A stretch of DNA of 64,000 bases. It comes from Streptomyces griseus (GTDB lineage Bacteria; Actinomycetota; Actinomycetes; Nanopelagicales; Nanopelagicaceae). The notes under the pieces are model-generated. The model was not told the DNA's origin. It was given only the letters and a program-made list of their open reading frames with translations, and did not search any database. This document shows, piece by piece, positions 10,501 to 18,630 of this stretch. The position numbers were made by a program, and so were the translations under genes. The stretch spans positions 1 through 64,000 of the forward strand of contig CAMCYO010000007.1 in the NCBI GenBank assembly GCA_945884695.1, read 5' to 3'. Position 1 is the first letter of the stretch, and every line of letters starts with the position of its first letter.

Positions 10501-13203
10501 ATGTCGGGCCAATTAATTTATCCGTTTTCATTCGGTGATCGCAGTCAATCTGATTTATTAGGTGGCAAAGGCGCGAACTTGGCTGAGATGGTGCGCATCG
10601 GACTACCGGTTCCCCCAGGATTTACAATTACAACAGAGGCGTGCCGTGAGTTTCTTTCAACAGGAGATATTCCTAAAGGACTTAAAGGTGAAATTGAAAG
10701 TTCGCTTAAAGATTTAGAAAAAAGTTTAGATAAAGAATTCGGCAATCCCAAGAAACCTCTTTTGGTTTCAGTTCGTTCGGGTGCGAAATTCTCTATGCCG
10801 GGAATGATGGAAACAGTTCTCAACGTAGGTATGACACCAGAAGTTGCAGAGCAGATGGCAGTGCAGACAGGTAACCCTAAATTTGCCTGGGATTCTTATC
10901 GCCGATTCATTGATATGTACGGACGTATTGTTTGCGATGTACCACCAGCAGACTTCCATAAAATCGAAAGTCGCGTGCTGGCAACGTTTAATGTATCAAG
11001 CATTCAAGAGTTAGATGTCGAAGGACTTAAAGCGCTAGCGGATGGATATAAGAAAGAGATTGAAGCTCTAACAGGTAAAACTTTTCCAGTAGACCCACGC
11101 GAGCATTTGATGAAATCTGTTGAAGCGGTATTCCATTCATGGAACTCAGAGCGCGCACAACTTTATCGTCGTCGTGAGCGCATTCCTTCTGATTTAGGAA
11201 CTGCTGTAAATATTCAATCAATGGTTTTTGGAAACCTTAGTGACGATTCAGGAACTGGTGTTGCTTTTACGCGCGATCCTGCAACGGGTGAACAAGGCAG
11301 TTATGGTGATTATCTTGAGCGTGCGCAAGGCGAGGATGTTGTAGCTGGTATTAGAAACACAATGTCATTAGCCGAATTCAATGAGAAAGCCCCGAAGGTC
11401 TATGCCGAACTCGATCGAATGATGACTTTGCTAGAAGACCACTACCGCGACCTTTGCGATATCGAATTCACAGTTGAAAAAGGTAAGTTATGGATTCTTC
11501 AAACTCGTGTAGGAAAGCGCACGGCAGAGGCGGCTTTTAGAATCGCAACCCAGTTGGTGGACGAAGGCAAAATCACGATGGATGAAGCACTTGTTCGCAC
11601 ATCGGGAGATCAATTAGTTCAACTCATGTTCCCTCAGTTTGATCTTGCCGGTTCTATAAAGCCAATTGCTACAGGCATTCCAGCATCACCTGGTGCAGCC
11701 GTTGGTGAAGTTGTATTTGATTCTCGTCGAGCATTTGATTTGGCTCGCGGTGGGAAAAAAGTCATTCTCGTTCGTCGCGAAACAAGTCCTGATGATCTTG
11801 TAGGCATGGTCGCCTCTGAAGGTATTTTGACTAGTCGTGGTGGCAAAACTTCTCACGCAGCAGTTGTAGCTCGAGGAATGGGTAAGACTGCAGTCTGTGG
11901 AACCGATGCCATCTCTGTTGATGAGCGCGCATCTTTATTTACTGTCGGAAGTCTTACTATTTATGAGGGTGAAACAATTTCCATCGATGGTACAACTGGA
12001 AATGTTTACCAGGGCACAATTCCTGTTATTGCATCGCCTGTAACGTCATATCTTGAAGGTCGCCTTGCCGCTTCTAGTGATGAAGCATCACCGGTTGTAA
12101 AAGCGGTAGATCGCATTCTTTGTTATGCAGATTCCATTCGCACACTTAAGGTTCGTACCAATGCCGATACGCCAGAGGATGCAGTACGGGCGCGCATTCT
12201 TGGAGCAGAAGGTGTTGGACTATGTCGCACAGAACATATGTTCCTTGGACCTCGACGCGCATTTGTTGAACGACTTGTTCTTGCTGAGAATGAAGATGTA
12301 CAACGCGGAGTTATTGCCGAAATGGAACCACTACAACGTGGAGATTTCGTCGGCATCATGATGGCGATGTCTGGCTTGCCAGTGACAATTCGCTTACTTG
12401 ATCCACCACTTCACGAATTCTTACCACCACTTGCCAAACTCAGCGCAGAAATGGCGCGCGCAGAAGCACTTGGCGAAGAAATTCCAGCACGCGATGCAGC
12501 CATATTTGCAGCAGTAAATCGATTGCATGAATCCAACCCAATGTTGGGTCTTCGAGGTGTGCGCCTCGGAATCTTGATTCCAGAGCTCTACAAAATGCAG
12601 GTTCGTGCACTTGTTCACGCGTATCTAGAAGTTCGCAAACTTGGCCATGATCCAAAACCAGAGGTAATGATTCCACTGGTTTCAACTCAACGAGAACTGT
12701 TGTATTTGCGTGAGACGCTAGAAGAAGAAATTAAACTTACTTTCGCATCGACTGGTCATAGCATTGATATTCCAATCGGCACAATGATCGAAACACCGCG
12801 CGCTGCAATAACTGCAGGACGCATGGGTCATTACGCAGACTTTTTCTCATTTGGAACAAATGACCTCACACAATTAACGTGGGCATTTAGTCGTGACGAT
12901 GTCGAATCTACTTTTTTACCTCGTTATTTGGATCTAGAACTATTGCCATTCAATCCATTTGAATCACTGGATCAGGCAGGTGTTGGAATTCTTGTTCGAA
13001 CCGCTGTAGAACAAGCACGTGGATTACGTCCTGATTTCAAACTTGGAGTTTGTGGTGAACACGGTGGCGATCCACGCAGTATTCACTTCTTCCATGAACT
13101 TGGACTTGATTACGTTTCTTGTTCGCCATTCCGCGTTCCTGTAGCACGCCTTGAAGCAGGGCGCGCTCTGGTATTAAACAGCGCTAGTGGAAGCTCGGTT
13201 TGA
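10501..13203 (+). CDS. ppdK: Pyruvate, phosphate dikinase
   Basis: Interconverts pyruvate, ATP and phosphate with phosphoenolpyruvate, AMP and pyrophosphate (900 residues, normal length). Domains in order: N-terminal ATP-grasp nucleotide domain (GGKGANLAEMVRIGLPVPPGF near residues 20-40), the swivelling phosphohistidine domain with GGKTSHAAVVARGMGK carrying the catalytic His near residue 456, and the C-terminal PEP/pyruvate TIM barrel with the GVCGEHGGDP catalytic Cys block near residue 850. The start is ATG at 10501 with GATGGGAT upstream. It is separated from the complex I operon by 78 bases with no clear terminator. Its 3' end overlaps the convergent rarD by 30 bases. A pyrophosphate-saving role in gluconeogenesis or glycolysis is inferred. 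Confidence 0.96.
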   Translation: MSGQLIYPFSFGDRSQSDLLGGKGANLAEMVRIGLPVPPGFTITTEACREFLSTGDIPKGLKGEIESSLKDLEKSLDKEFGNPKKPLLVSVRSGAKFSMPGMMETVLNVGMTPEVAEQMAVQTGNPKFAWDSYRRFIDMYGRIVCDVPPADFHKIESRVLATFNVSSIQELDVEGLKALADGYKKEIEALTGKTFPVDPREHLMKSVEAVFHSWNSERAQLYRRRERIPSDLGTAVNIQSMVFGNLSDDSGTGVAFTRDPATGEQGSYGDYLERAQGEDVVAGIRNTMSLAEFNEKAPKVYAELDRMMTLLEDHYRDLCDIEFTVEKGKLWILQTRVGKRTAEAAFRIATQLVDEGKITMDEALVRTSGDQLVQLMFPQFDLAGSIKPIATGIPASPGAAVGEVVFDSRRAFDLARGGKKVILVRRETSPDDLVGMVASEGILTSRGGKTSHAAVVARGMGKTAVCGTDAISVDERASLFTVGSLTIYEGETISIDGTTGNVYQGTIPVIASPVTSYLEGRLAASSDEASPVVKAVDRILCYADSIRTLKVRTNADTPEDAVRARILGAEGVGLCRTEHMFLGPRRAFVERLVLAENEDVQRGVIAEMEPLQRGDFVGIMMAMSGLPVTIRLLDPPLHEFLPPLAKLSAEMARAEALGEEIPARDAAIFAAVNRLHESNPMLGLRGVRLGILIPELYKMQVRALVHAYLEVRKLGHDPKPEVMIPLVSTQRELLYLRETLEEEIKLTFASTGHSIDIPIGTMIETPRAAITAGRMGHYADFFSFGTNDLTQLTWAFSRDDVESTFLPRYLDLELLPFNPFESLDQAGVGILVRTAVEQARGLRPDFKLGVCGEHGGDPRSIHFFHELGLDYVSCSPFRVPVARLEAGRALVLNSASGSSV

Positions 13204-14070
13204 TTTAACTAGATCACTTCCGAGAAAGACCAGTGCTACCCAGATAAAGCAAAATCCGACGATCTTGCCTTTCGGCATGGGTTCATGATTAATTACAGTT
13301 CCAACCAAGAACATAATTGTTGGAGTGAGGTATTGAAGAAGCCCTGAAATTGTCAGTGGTAAGCGAATCATTGCCTCATTGAATAACAGTAGGGGCACGA
13401 CAGTCATCAAACCAGCGCCAACTAAGAGAATTGTGTAAAGAAGATGATGCCCCAACTGCGCCCTACCTTGTGATTCCAACATAATCATGAAAACCAGGCT
13501 TGGCAATAGCGCGATGGTAGTTTCAATAGAAATTCCCTCTAGCGGGGGATAATTCAATGATTTTTTAAGCAAGCTATATGCGCCCCAAGAAATGGCTAAT
13601 GCCAGTGCGATCCAGGGCAATGAGCCGTATTCGAAAGTCAAAACCAAGACGCCGATGAAAGCAAGAAGCACTGCAACCCACTGCAATTTGTGCATTTTCT
13701 CTCTCAAGATAATTACCCCAAAAGCAACACTTACTAGTGGAGTGATGTAATAACCCAAAGATGCTTCAACAACTTTATTCACGCTGACAGACCATATATA
13801 AACAGTCCAGTTAATTGTGAGCAACCCAGAAGTCAGAGCAAGAATTGCGATGTTGCGGGGCTGACGAAAAACTGCAAAAGTTTTCCGCAGATTCTTTTGA
13901 AGTCCAAGAATGAGAATGCATAGGACAAGTGACCAAATACCTCGGTTTGCAACGATTTCAAAAGATGAAGCGTTTTCTAGAAAATCCCAATAAACAGGCA
14001 GCAGGCCCCAAATAATGCATGTAGTAACACCAAAAATCAGACCTTTAGTTTGAGAGGCTTTGTTAGTAAT
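13174..14070 (-). CDS. rarD: RarD-like EamA-family permease (no standard start codon)
   Basis: Ten-helix drug/metabolite transporter of the EamA family, RarD branch; the substrate is unknown. A TTG-started frame covers only 13824-13174 (216 residues) and begins in the middle of the domain. Reading upstream, the same frame stays open to a TGA at 14073-14071. It encodes the expected RarD N-terminus (KGLIFGVTTCIIWGLLPVYW, then IVANRGIWSL), giving 298 residues from an ATT at 14070, almost exactly the E. coli RarD length. No ATG, GTG or TTG occurs in this upstream part; the candidates are ATT 14070 or CTG 14040. The ATT lies six bases after the yajQ stop, so coupled reinitiation is plausible. There is no frameshift. 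The extent is inferred from family alignment by eye. Confidence 0.8.
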   Translation of the reverse strand: MTNKASQTKGLIFGVTTCIIWGLLPVYWDFLENASSFEIVANRGIWSLVLCILILGLQKNLRKTFAVFRQPRNIAILALTSGLLTINWTVYIWSVSVNKVVEASLGYYITPLVSVAFGVIILREKMHKLQWVAVLLAFIGVLVLTFEYGSLPWIALALAISWGAYSLLKKSLNYPPLEGISIETTIALLPSLVFMIMLESQGRAQLGHHLLYTILLVGAGLMTVVPLLLFNEAMIRLPLTISGLLQYLTPTIMFLVGTVINHEPMPKGKIVGFCFIWVALVFLGSDLVKSNRASTSAV

Positions 14071-14076
14071 TCAAGG

Positions 14077-14568
14077 TCACCGGTAATTCGTAAATTGCAC
14101 TGCGAATTCCCATTTAGCATCTTTAATCATAGCTATAGCCGCTTGTAAGTCATCTCGGCTTTTACTCGTAACACGTAATTCATCGCCTTGAATCTGAGTC
14201 TTAATTGATTTAGGACCCTCATCACGTAAAAACTTTGCAACTTTTTTGGCATTTTCTGTTGAGATGCCCTCTTTAAGCGGGCACGAAATTTTGTAAATCT
14301 TTCCACTCAGTGCAGGTTCTGCAGGATCAATATGCTTAAGAGAAACACCACGTTTCACTAACTTATCTTTAAAAACATCCAGAGTTGCTTTGGCACGCTC
14401 TTCTGTTCCGGCTTCGATCGAAATCTTTTCACCTTCAAGTTCTAGTTTGGCCCCCGTATTTTTGAAATCAAATCGAGTATCAATTTCACGGATTGCTTGA
14501 TTAACCGCGTTATCTAATTCCATTCGGTCGATCTTGGAAACCACGTCAAAACTACTATCTGATGCCAT
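14077..14568 (-). CDS. yajQ: YajQ family nucleotide-binding protein (UPF0234)
   Basis: 163-residue protein of the YajQ/UPF0234 family, two ferredoxin-like folds that bind nucleotides (cyclic di-GMP in some members) and RNA. Recognised from the N-terminus ASDSSFDVVSKIDRMELDNA, the FDFKNTGAKLELEGEKISI block and the C-terminal DDLQAAIAMIKDAKWEFAVQFTNYR pattern. The start ATG at 14568 matches the family start exactly. It leads a two-gene unit with rarD, whose frame opens six bases after the stop. The cellular role here is not evident. Confidence 0.93.
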   Translation of the reverse strand: MASDSSFDVVSKIDRMELDNAVNQAIREIDTRFDFKNTGAKLELEGEKISIEAGTEERAKATLDVFKDKLVKRGVSLKHIDPAEPALSGKIYKISCPLKEGISTENAKKVAKFLRDEGPKSIKTQIQGDELRVTSKSRDDLQAAIAMIKDAKWEFAVQFTNYR

Positions 14569-14675
14569 TTCTTCGGCCCTCTTTCGCGCGATAAAAGGCG
14601 GTATTTGCGCCTACCTGCCTACGGTATCCTTTCACCTCGCAAGTTCCATAATTGCCGCAAGTTCTGTTCGACCCA

Positions 14676-14760
14676 GGCGGGTTGCCCGAGCGGCCAATGG
14701 GAGGGGACTGTAAATCCCCCGGCTCTGCCTTCGAAGGTTCAAATCCTTCACCCGCCACCA
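14676..14760 (+). tRNA. tRNA-Tyr (anticodon GTA)
   Basis: Class II tRNA with a long variable arm. Acceptor GGCGGGT (14676-14682) pairs with ACCCGCC (14750-14756). The anticodon stem GGGGA / TCCCC encloses loop CTGTAAA, giving anticodon GTA at 14710-14712. The T-arm GAAGG-TTCAAAT-CCTTC is perfect. The CCA end is encoded (14758-14760). Tyr identity follows from the GTA anticodon together with the long variable arm. Confidence 0.97.
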
Positions 14761-14844
14761 ATAGTTGTTCCAGTCTTGGGTTTTGGCGGAACATATAGCC
14801 TTTTCCACTAGCGTCGCCTAAAGAACTGCGAAAGGTTATTAGCC

Positions 14845-15768
14845 ATGAGCTCCATCGAAAAAGATGTCAATTGGAAAACACTCTTTAGCGGTGATCCAAA
14901 AAATGGATGGATGCACTCTGGAATTGGAATCTTTAGCGACGGGCATATAGTTTTTGAATCCCCTGGTGGGCGCGCATTTATTGTTTTGAATCCCGAAGAT
15001 GGAACCTATAAGAAAGTCGAAGTCGATGCCGCTGTTCTACATGGCATAACTGTTCTTCAGAACTCCGATGAAGATTCTTTCTGGATTTGCGATCCAGGTG
15101 CTAATACTCCAGCGCAATTACTACTTGTCAATCGCAAAGGTAAAATACTTCGAAAAATTCTAAGACCCAACACCACTGAAGGTGATGTTGTGACATGGAA
15201 GCCAACAACTCTTGCAGTTGTTGCAGTAGAAGGACCTTATAAGGGAGATATCTGGATCGGGGATGGCTACGGAGAAAGTTTAGTTCACCGCATTCGTCCC
15301 GATGGAAGTTCCCAAACTTTTGACGGATCGACAACGTCTATGGTTTTCAATTGCCCTCACGGAATTGCAATCGATACTCGTGGGCCTGAACCTCTTGTAG
15401 CAATCGCTGACCGACGAAATAAGCGGATGGTTTTTTTCACACTTGATGGAGAATATGTTAAATCAGTCAGCTCTGATTCCATGATTGGTCCATCATCAAT
15501 TGCAATTCGCAACGATCTTCTTATTGTCACTGACCTTTATGGTGCAATGCTTTCTATAGATCTTGAAGGTAAAGTTGAGATTCTCGTACCCAGCATTAAA
15601 CCCGAACGCGGTGAAGGTTGGCCGAATCAAATAATAGATGGCGAGACCGTGGCTCCCGATGTGCGTGATGGGGCAGTCAATAGCCCACACGGAGTTTGCG
15701 TTGCTCCAAATGGAACTGTGTTCTTTACAGAGTGGTATTTCGGAGGCCGAGTAGTTCGTATTTATTAA
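14845..15768 (+). CDS. NHL-repeat / SMP-30-like beta-propeller protein
   Basis: 307-residue protein without signal peptide. Repeated blocks such as PHGIAIDTRG, GPSSIAIRNDLLIVTDLYG and SPHGVCVAPNGTVFFTEW, each about 40-60 residues apart, are typical of six-bladed NHL or SMP-30/gluconolactonase propellers. It resembles SMP-30-like lactonases, but I cannot point to a full set of metal ligands, so substrate and even catalytic activity are uncertain. The start ATG at 14845 has GAAAGG about 10 bases upstream. It stands alone between tRNA-Tyr and the convergent korB, 35 bases from the latter, and no partner enzyme of sugar-lactone metabolism is adjacent. Confidence 0.72.
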   Translation: MSSIEKDVNWKTLFSGDPKNGWMHSGIGIFSDGHIVFESPGGRAFIVLNPEDGTYKKVEVDAAVLHGITVLQNSDEDSFWICDPGANTPAQLLLVNRKGKILRKILRPNTTEGDVVTWKPTTLAVVAVEGPYKGDIWIGDGYGESLVHRIRPDGSSQTFDGSTTSMVFNCPHGIAIDTRGPEPLVAIADRRNKRMVFFTLDGEYVKSVSSDSMIGPSSIAIRNDLLIVTDLYGAMLSIDLEGKVEILVPSIKPERGEGWPNQIIDGETVAPDVRDGAVNSPHGVCVAPNGTVFFTEWYFGGRVVRIY

Positions 15769-15803
15769 ATAACCCCTACTCGGGCTCTCCTAGTTGTAAA
15801 CCC

Positions 15804-16808
15804 TTATTTCTCTACCACCCAGGTGTCGCCACTTTCAAGAAGTGTTTTCAGATCTCCTGCACCTTGTTTGGCAATGATGTCGGCAATCTGATTATTGACT
15901 TGTGAGCCGTATTCAGAGCGTTCAACATCGCGGAAAACTCCAACAGGAACATGGTCTAAGGCCGATGCTGACAATCGTGATAGCGCAAATGCATAAGAGG
16001 GATCTGCATTATGTGCATCATGAATGACAAGTTGGTCTTCAGACACTGAGGAAAGCTCGACAACTTTGAGCGATGCTCCTTCATGAATGAGACCGTGAGT
16101 GTCAGATTTAATTGGTTGCCCATGGACCATCTGTAAAAGCGCAGCGCCTTTACTAGTTGAGTCCTTCACTGAATCGAATGCTCCATCATTGAAGATTGGG
16201 CAATTTTGGAAGATTTCGATAAGAGCAGAACCTTTGTGTGCAGATGCTTGACGCAAGACATCCGTGAAATGTTTGCGATCACTATCTACGGTTCGAGCAA
16301 CAAAAGATGCTTCAGCTCCAAGTGCTAGAGAGATTGGATTAAATGGAGCATCCAATGAACCTAGGGGAGTGGATTTTGTAATCTTTCCTTGCTCACTTGT
16401 TGGCGAATATTGGCCTTTAGTTAAACCGTAAATACGGTTGTTAAAGAGCAATATTTTGAGGTTGACATTGCGACGCAAAGAATGAATCAAGTGGTTTCCG
16501 CCAATTGAAAGTGCATCGCCATCACCTGTAACGACAAAGACAGTTAAGTCTGGTCGGGAAATTGCTAAACCTGAAGCAATTGTTGGGGCACGTCCATGAA
16601 TCGAATGCATTCCAAATGTCTCAAGGTAGTAAGGAAATCGAGATGAACAACCAATTCCCGAAACAAAGACGATGTTCTCGCGAGGAACACCCATTTCGGG
16701 CAGGTATGCCTGCATCGTTGAAAGGATGGAGTAATCGCCACAACCAGGGCACCATCTGACTTCTTGGTCTGAAGTAAAGTCCTTCTTAGTAAGCGTTAAA
16801 TCAGACAT
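15804..16808 (-). CDS. korB: 2-oxoacid:ferredoxin oxidoreductase, beta subunit
   Basis: Thiamine-diphosphate-binding beta subunit (334 residues) of a ferredoxin-linked 2-oxoacid oxidoreductase, most likely 2-oxoglutarate to succinyl-CoA. Seen: the N-terminal RWCPGCGDYSIL cluster/cofactor segment, SGIGCSSRFPYYL, HGRAPTIASGLA, and the TPP motif GDGDALSIGGNHLIH followed by NNRIYGLTKGQYSPT. Its ATG overlaps the korA stop by eight bases. 2-oxoglutarate specificity is inferred from similarity to the actinobacterial KorAB type; pyruvate or branched-chain acids cannot be excluded from sequence alone. See the finding on the second 2-oxoglutarate enzyme (Kgd) in this window. Confidence 0.92.
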   Translation of the reverse strand: MSDLTLTKKDFTSDQEVRWCPGCGDYSILSTMQAYLPEMGVPRENIVFVSGIGCSSRFPYYLETFGMHSIHGRAPTIASGLAISRPDLTVFVVTGDGDALSIGGNHLIHSLRRNVNLKILLFNNRIYGLTKGQYSPTSEQGKITKSTPLGSLDAPFNPISLALGAEASFVARTVDSDRKHFTDVLRQASAHKGSALIEIFQNCPIFNDGAFDSVKDSTSKGAALLQMVHGQPIKSDTHGLIHEGASLKVVELSSVSEDQLVIHDAHNADPSYAFALSRLSASALDHVPVGVFRDVERSEYGSQVNNQIADIIAKQGAGDLKTLLESGDTWVVEK

Positions 16809-18630
16809 GAAGCACCTTCATAACTGCCTCCATCATTTCTGCGGTAGTAAACGGTAATCCACGGACTTGATTGAATCCGATGACATCTTTGAGGAATTCA
16901 GACCGGAGCAACATTGCCAACTGGCCCAAGTTCATCTCGGGCACAATCACTTTGGGATATTTCTTAAGAACTTCACCAAGATTTTTAGGGAATGGATTGA
17001 GATGGCGAAGGTGTGTTTGTGCAACAACTTCGCCATTTCCACGCAATTGCTCAATTGCCGCCGAAATTGGCCCAAATGTTGAGCCCCATCCAAGAACAAG
17101 TACTTCGGCATCTCCGGATGGATCATCGACAACTAAATCAGGAACTTCAATGCCCTTCACTTTTGCAGCTCGTGTTCGAACCATGAAGTCATGATTGTTT
17201 GGGTCGTAGGAAATTGCACCTGTTTTGTCAGCCTTTTCAAGACCGCCAATCCGGTGTTCGATTCCTTTTGTTCCTGGAATCGCCCAAGGACGGGCAAGAG
17301 TTTTTGGATCACGTAAGTATGGTTGGAAATTCTCTTGTGACTTAGCAAATTCAACGTGCAAATCTGGAAGCGAATCAACTTCAGGAATTTTCCACGGTTC
17401 AGAACCATTGGCTATGTAACCATCGGAAAGAACAATTACCGGTACGCGATAAGTCGTTGCGATACGAACGGCTTCGATTGCCATGTCAAAACAGTCACTT
17501 GCGTGTGAAGGGGCTAAGACCGCAACAGGTGATTCTCCGTTTCGGCCAAACATCACTTGCAATAAATCTGATTGCTCCGTTTTGGTTGGCAAACCTGTTG
17601 AGGGACCACCTCGTTGAACATCGATGATAACGAGAGGAAGTTCCAACATGACGCCAAGGCCAATCATTTCACTTTTGAGTGCGATACCTGGGCCAGATGT
17701 TGTTGTAACACCAAGGGCTCCACCATAGGAAGCTCCTAGCGCTGATCCCACCGCGGCAATTTCATCTTCTGCTTGAAATGTGATTACGCCAAACTTTTTA
17801 TGTTTGGAAAGTTCATGCAAGATGTCCGAAGCGGGAGTAATGGGATATGAACCAAGAAATAATTTCAGTCCACTTCGCTGCGAGGCGGCAATTAAGCCAT
17901 ATGCCATTGCAGTATTACCGCTGATGTTTCTGTATTTACCTGCAGGCATTGTGGCTTTTGCAATCTCATATGAGACCGCAAAATCTTCTGTCGTCTCGCC
18001 ATAATTCCAACCAGTCTTGTATGCCAACAAGTTAGCGGCAAGAATCTCAGGCTTTTTTGAGAATTTGGCAGTGAGAAAATTCTCTGTCGCCTCAGTTGGG
18101 CGGTGATACATCCAGGTCAGTAAACCCAGAGCGAACATATTTTTTGAGCGCTCTGCCTCTTTGCGAGAAAGCGTTAGTTGGCTAAGGGCAGCAACGGTCA
18201 GTGAGGTCAACCCAACAGCATGAACTTTATAACTATCGAGGGATCCATCTTCTAATGGATTCGTCACGTACCCAACCTTTTCAAGATTGCGGGTGGTGAA
18301 TTCATCTTTGTCTACGATAATTGTTGCTCCACGTGGCAACTCTTTAATATTTGCTTTGAGAGCTGCTGGGTTCATTGCAACCAACACATCAGGTGCATCT
18401 CCTGGTGTCATCACGTGGTGATCTGCAAAGTGCAATTGGAAAGATGAGACTCCTAGAAGTGTTCCTTGAGGGGCTCGAATCTCTGCGGGATAATTGGGTA
18501 ACGTCGAAAGGTCATTACCTAAACTGGCAGTGTCCATAGTGAAGCGATCACCGGTCAGTTGCATTCCATCGCCACTATCGCCTGCGAAACGAATTGTGAC
18601 TTGATCTAACTGGATTACTGGTTTACCCAT
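16801..18630 (-). CDS. korA: 2-oxoacid:ferredoxin oxidoreductase, alpha subunit (gamma-alpha fusion)
   Basis: 609-residue fused gamma-alpha subunit of the ferredoxin-dependent 2-oxoacid oxidoreductase. The N-terminal gamma domain starts with RFAGDSGDGMQLTGDRF (residues 11-27). The alpha domain follows, with the GSYPITPASDILHEL motif near residue 260, QAEDEIAAVGSALGASYGG and TTTSGPGIALKSEMIGLG. The start ATG at 18630 lies inside the end of the upstream nitronate monooxygenase-like gene (16-base overlap). The three genes therefore form one tightly packed minus-strand operon. No dedicated ferredoxin is adjacent. Confidence 0.93.
   Translation of the reverse strand: MGKPVIQLDQVTIRFAGDSGDGMQLTGDRFTMDTASLGNDLSTLPNYPAEIRAPQGTLLGVSSFQLHFADHHVMTPGDAPDVLVAMNPAALKANIKELPRGATIIVDKDEFTTRNLEKVGYVTNPLEDGSLDSYKVHAVGLTSLTVAALSQLTLSRKEAERSKNMFALGLLTWMYHRPTEATENFLTAKFSKKPEILAANLLAYKTGWNYGETTEDFAVSYEIAKATMPAGKYRNISGNTAMAYGLIAASQRSGLKLFLGSYPITPASDILHELSKHKKFGVITFQAEDEIAAVGSALGASYGGALGVTTTSGPGIALKSEMIGLGVMLELPLVIIDVQRGGPSTGLPTKTEQSDLLQVMFGRNGESPVAVLAPSHASDCFDMAIEAVRIATTYRVPVIVLSDGYIANGSEPWKIPEVDSLPDLHVEFAKSQENFQPYLRDPKTLARPWAIPGTKGIEHRIGGLEKADKTGAISYDPNNHDFMVRTRAAKVKGIEVPDLVVDDPSGDAEVLVLGWGSTFGPISAAIEQLRGNGEVVAQTHLRHLNPFPKNLGEVLKKYPKVIVPEMNLGQLAMLLRSEFLKDVIGFNQVRGLPFTTAEMMEAVMKVLHV

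Noticed and set aside
13174..14070. rarD as a frameshifted pseudogene
   Set aside because: I read the upstream frame codon by codon and it is continuous to 14073; only the start codon is unusual.
14555..14794. Minus-strand frame of 79 residues (and a plus-strand one) across 14605-14811
   Set aside because: They run through tRNA-Tyr and have no family resemblance; the tRNA explains the conserved sequence.
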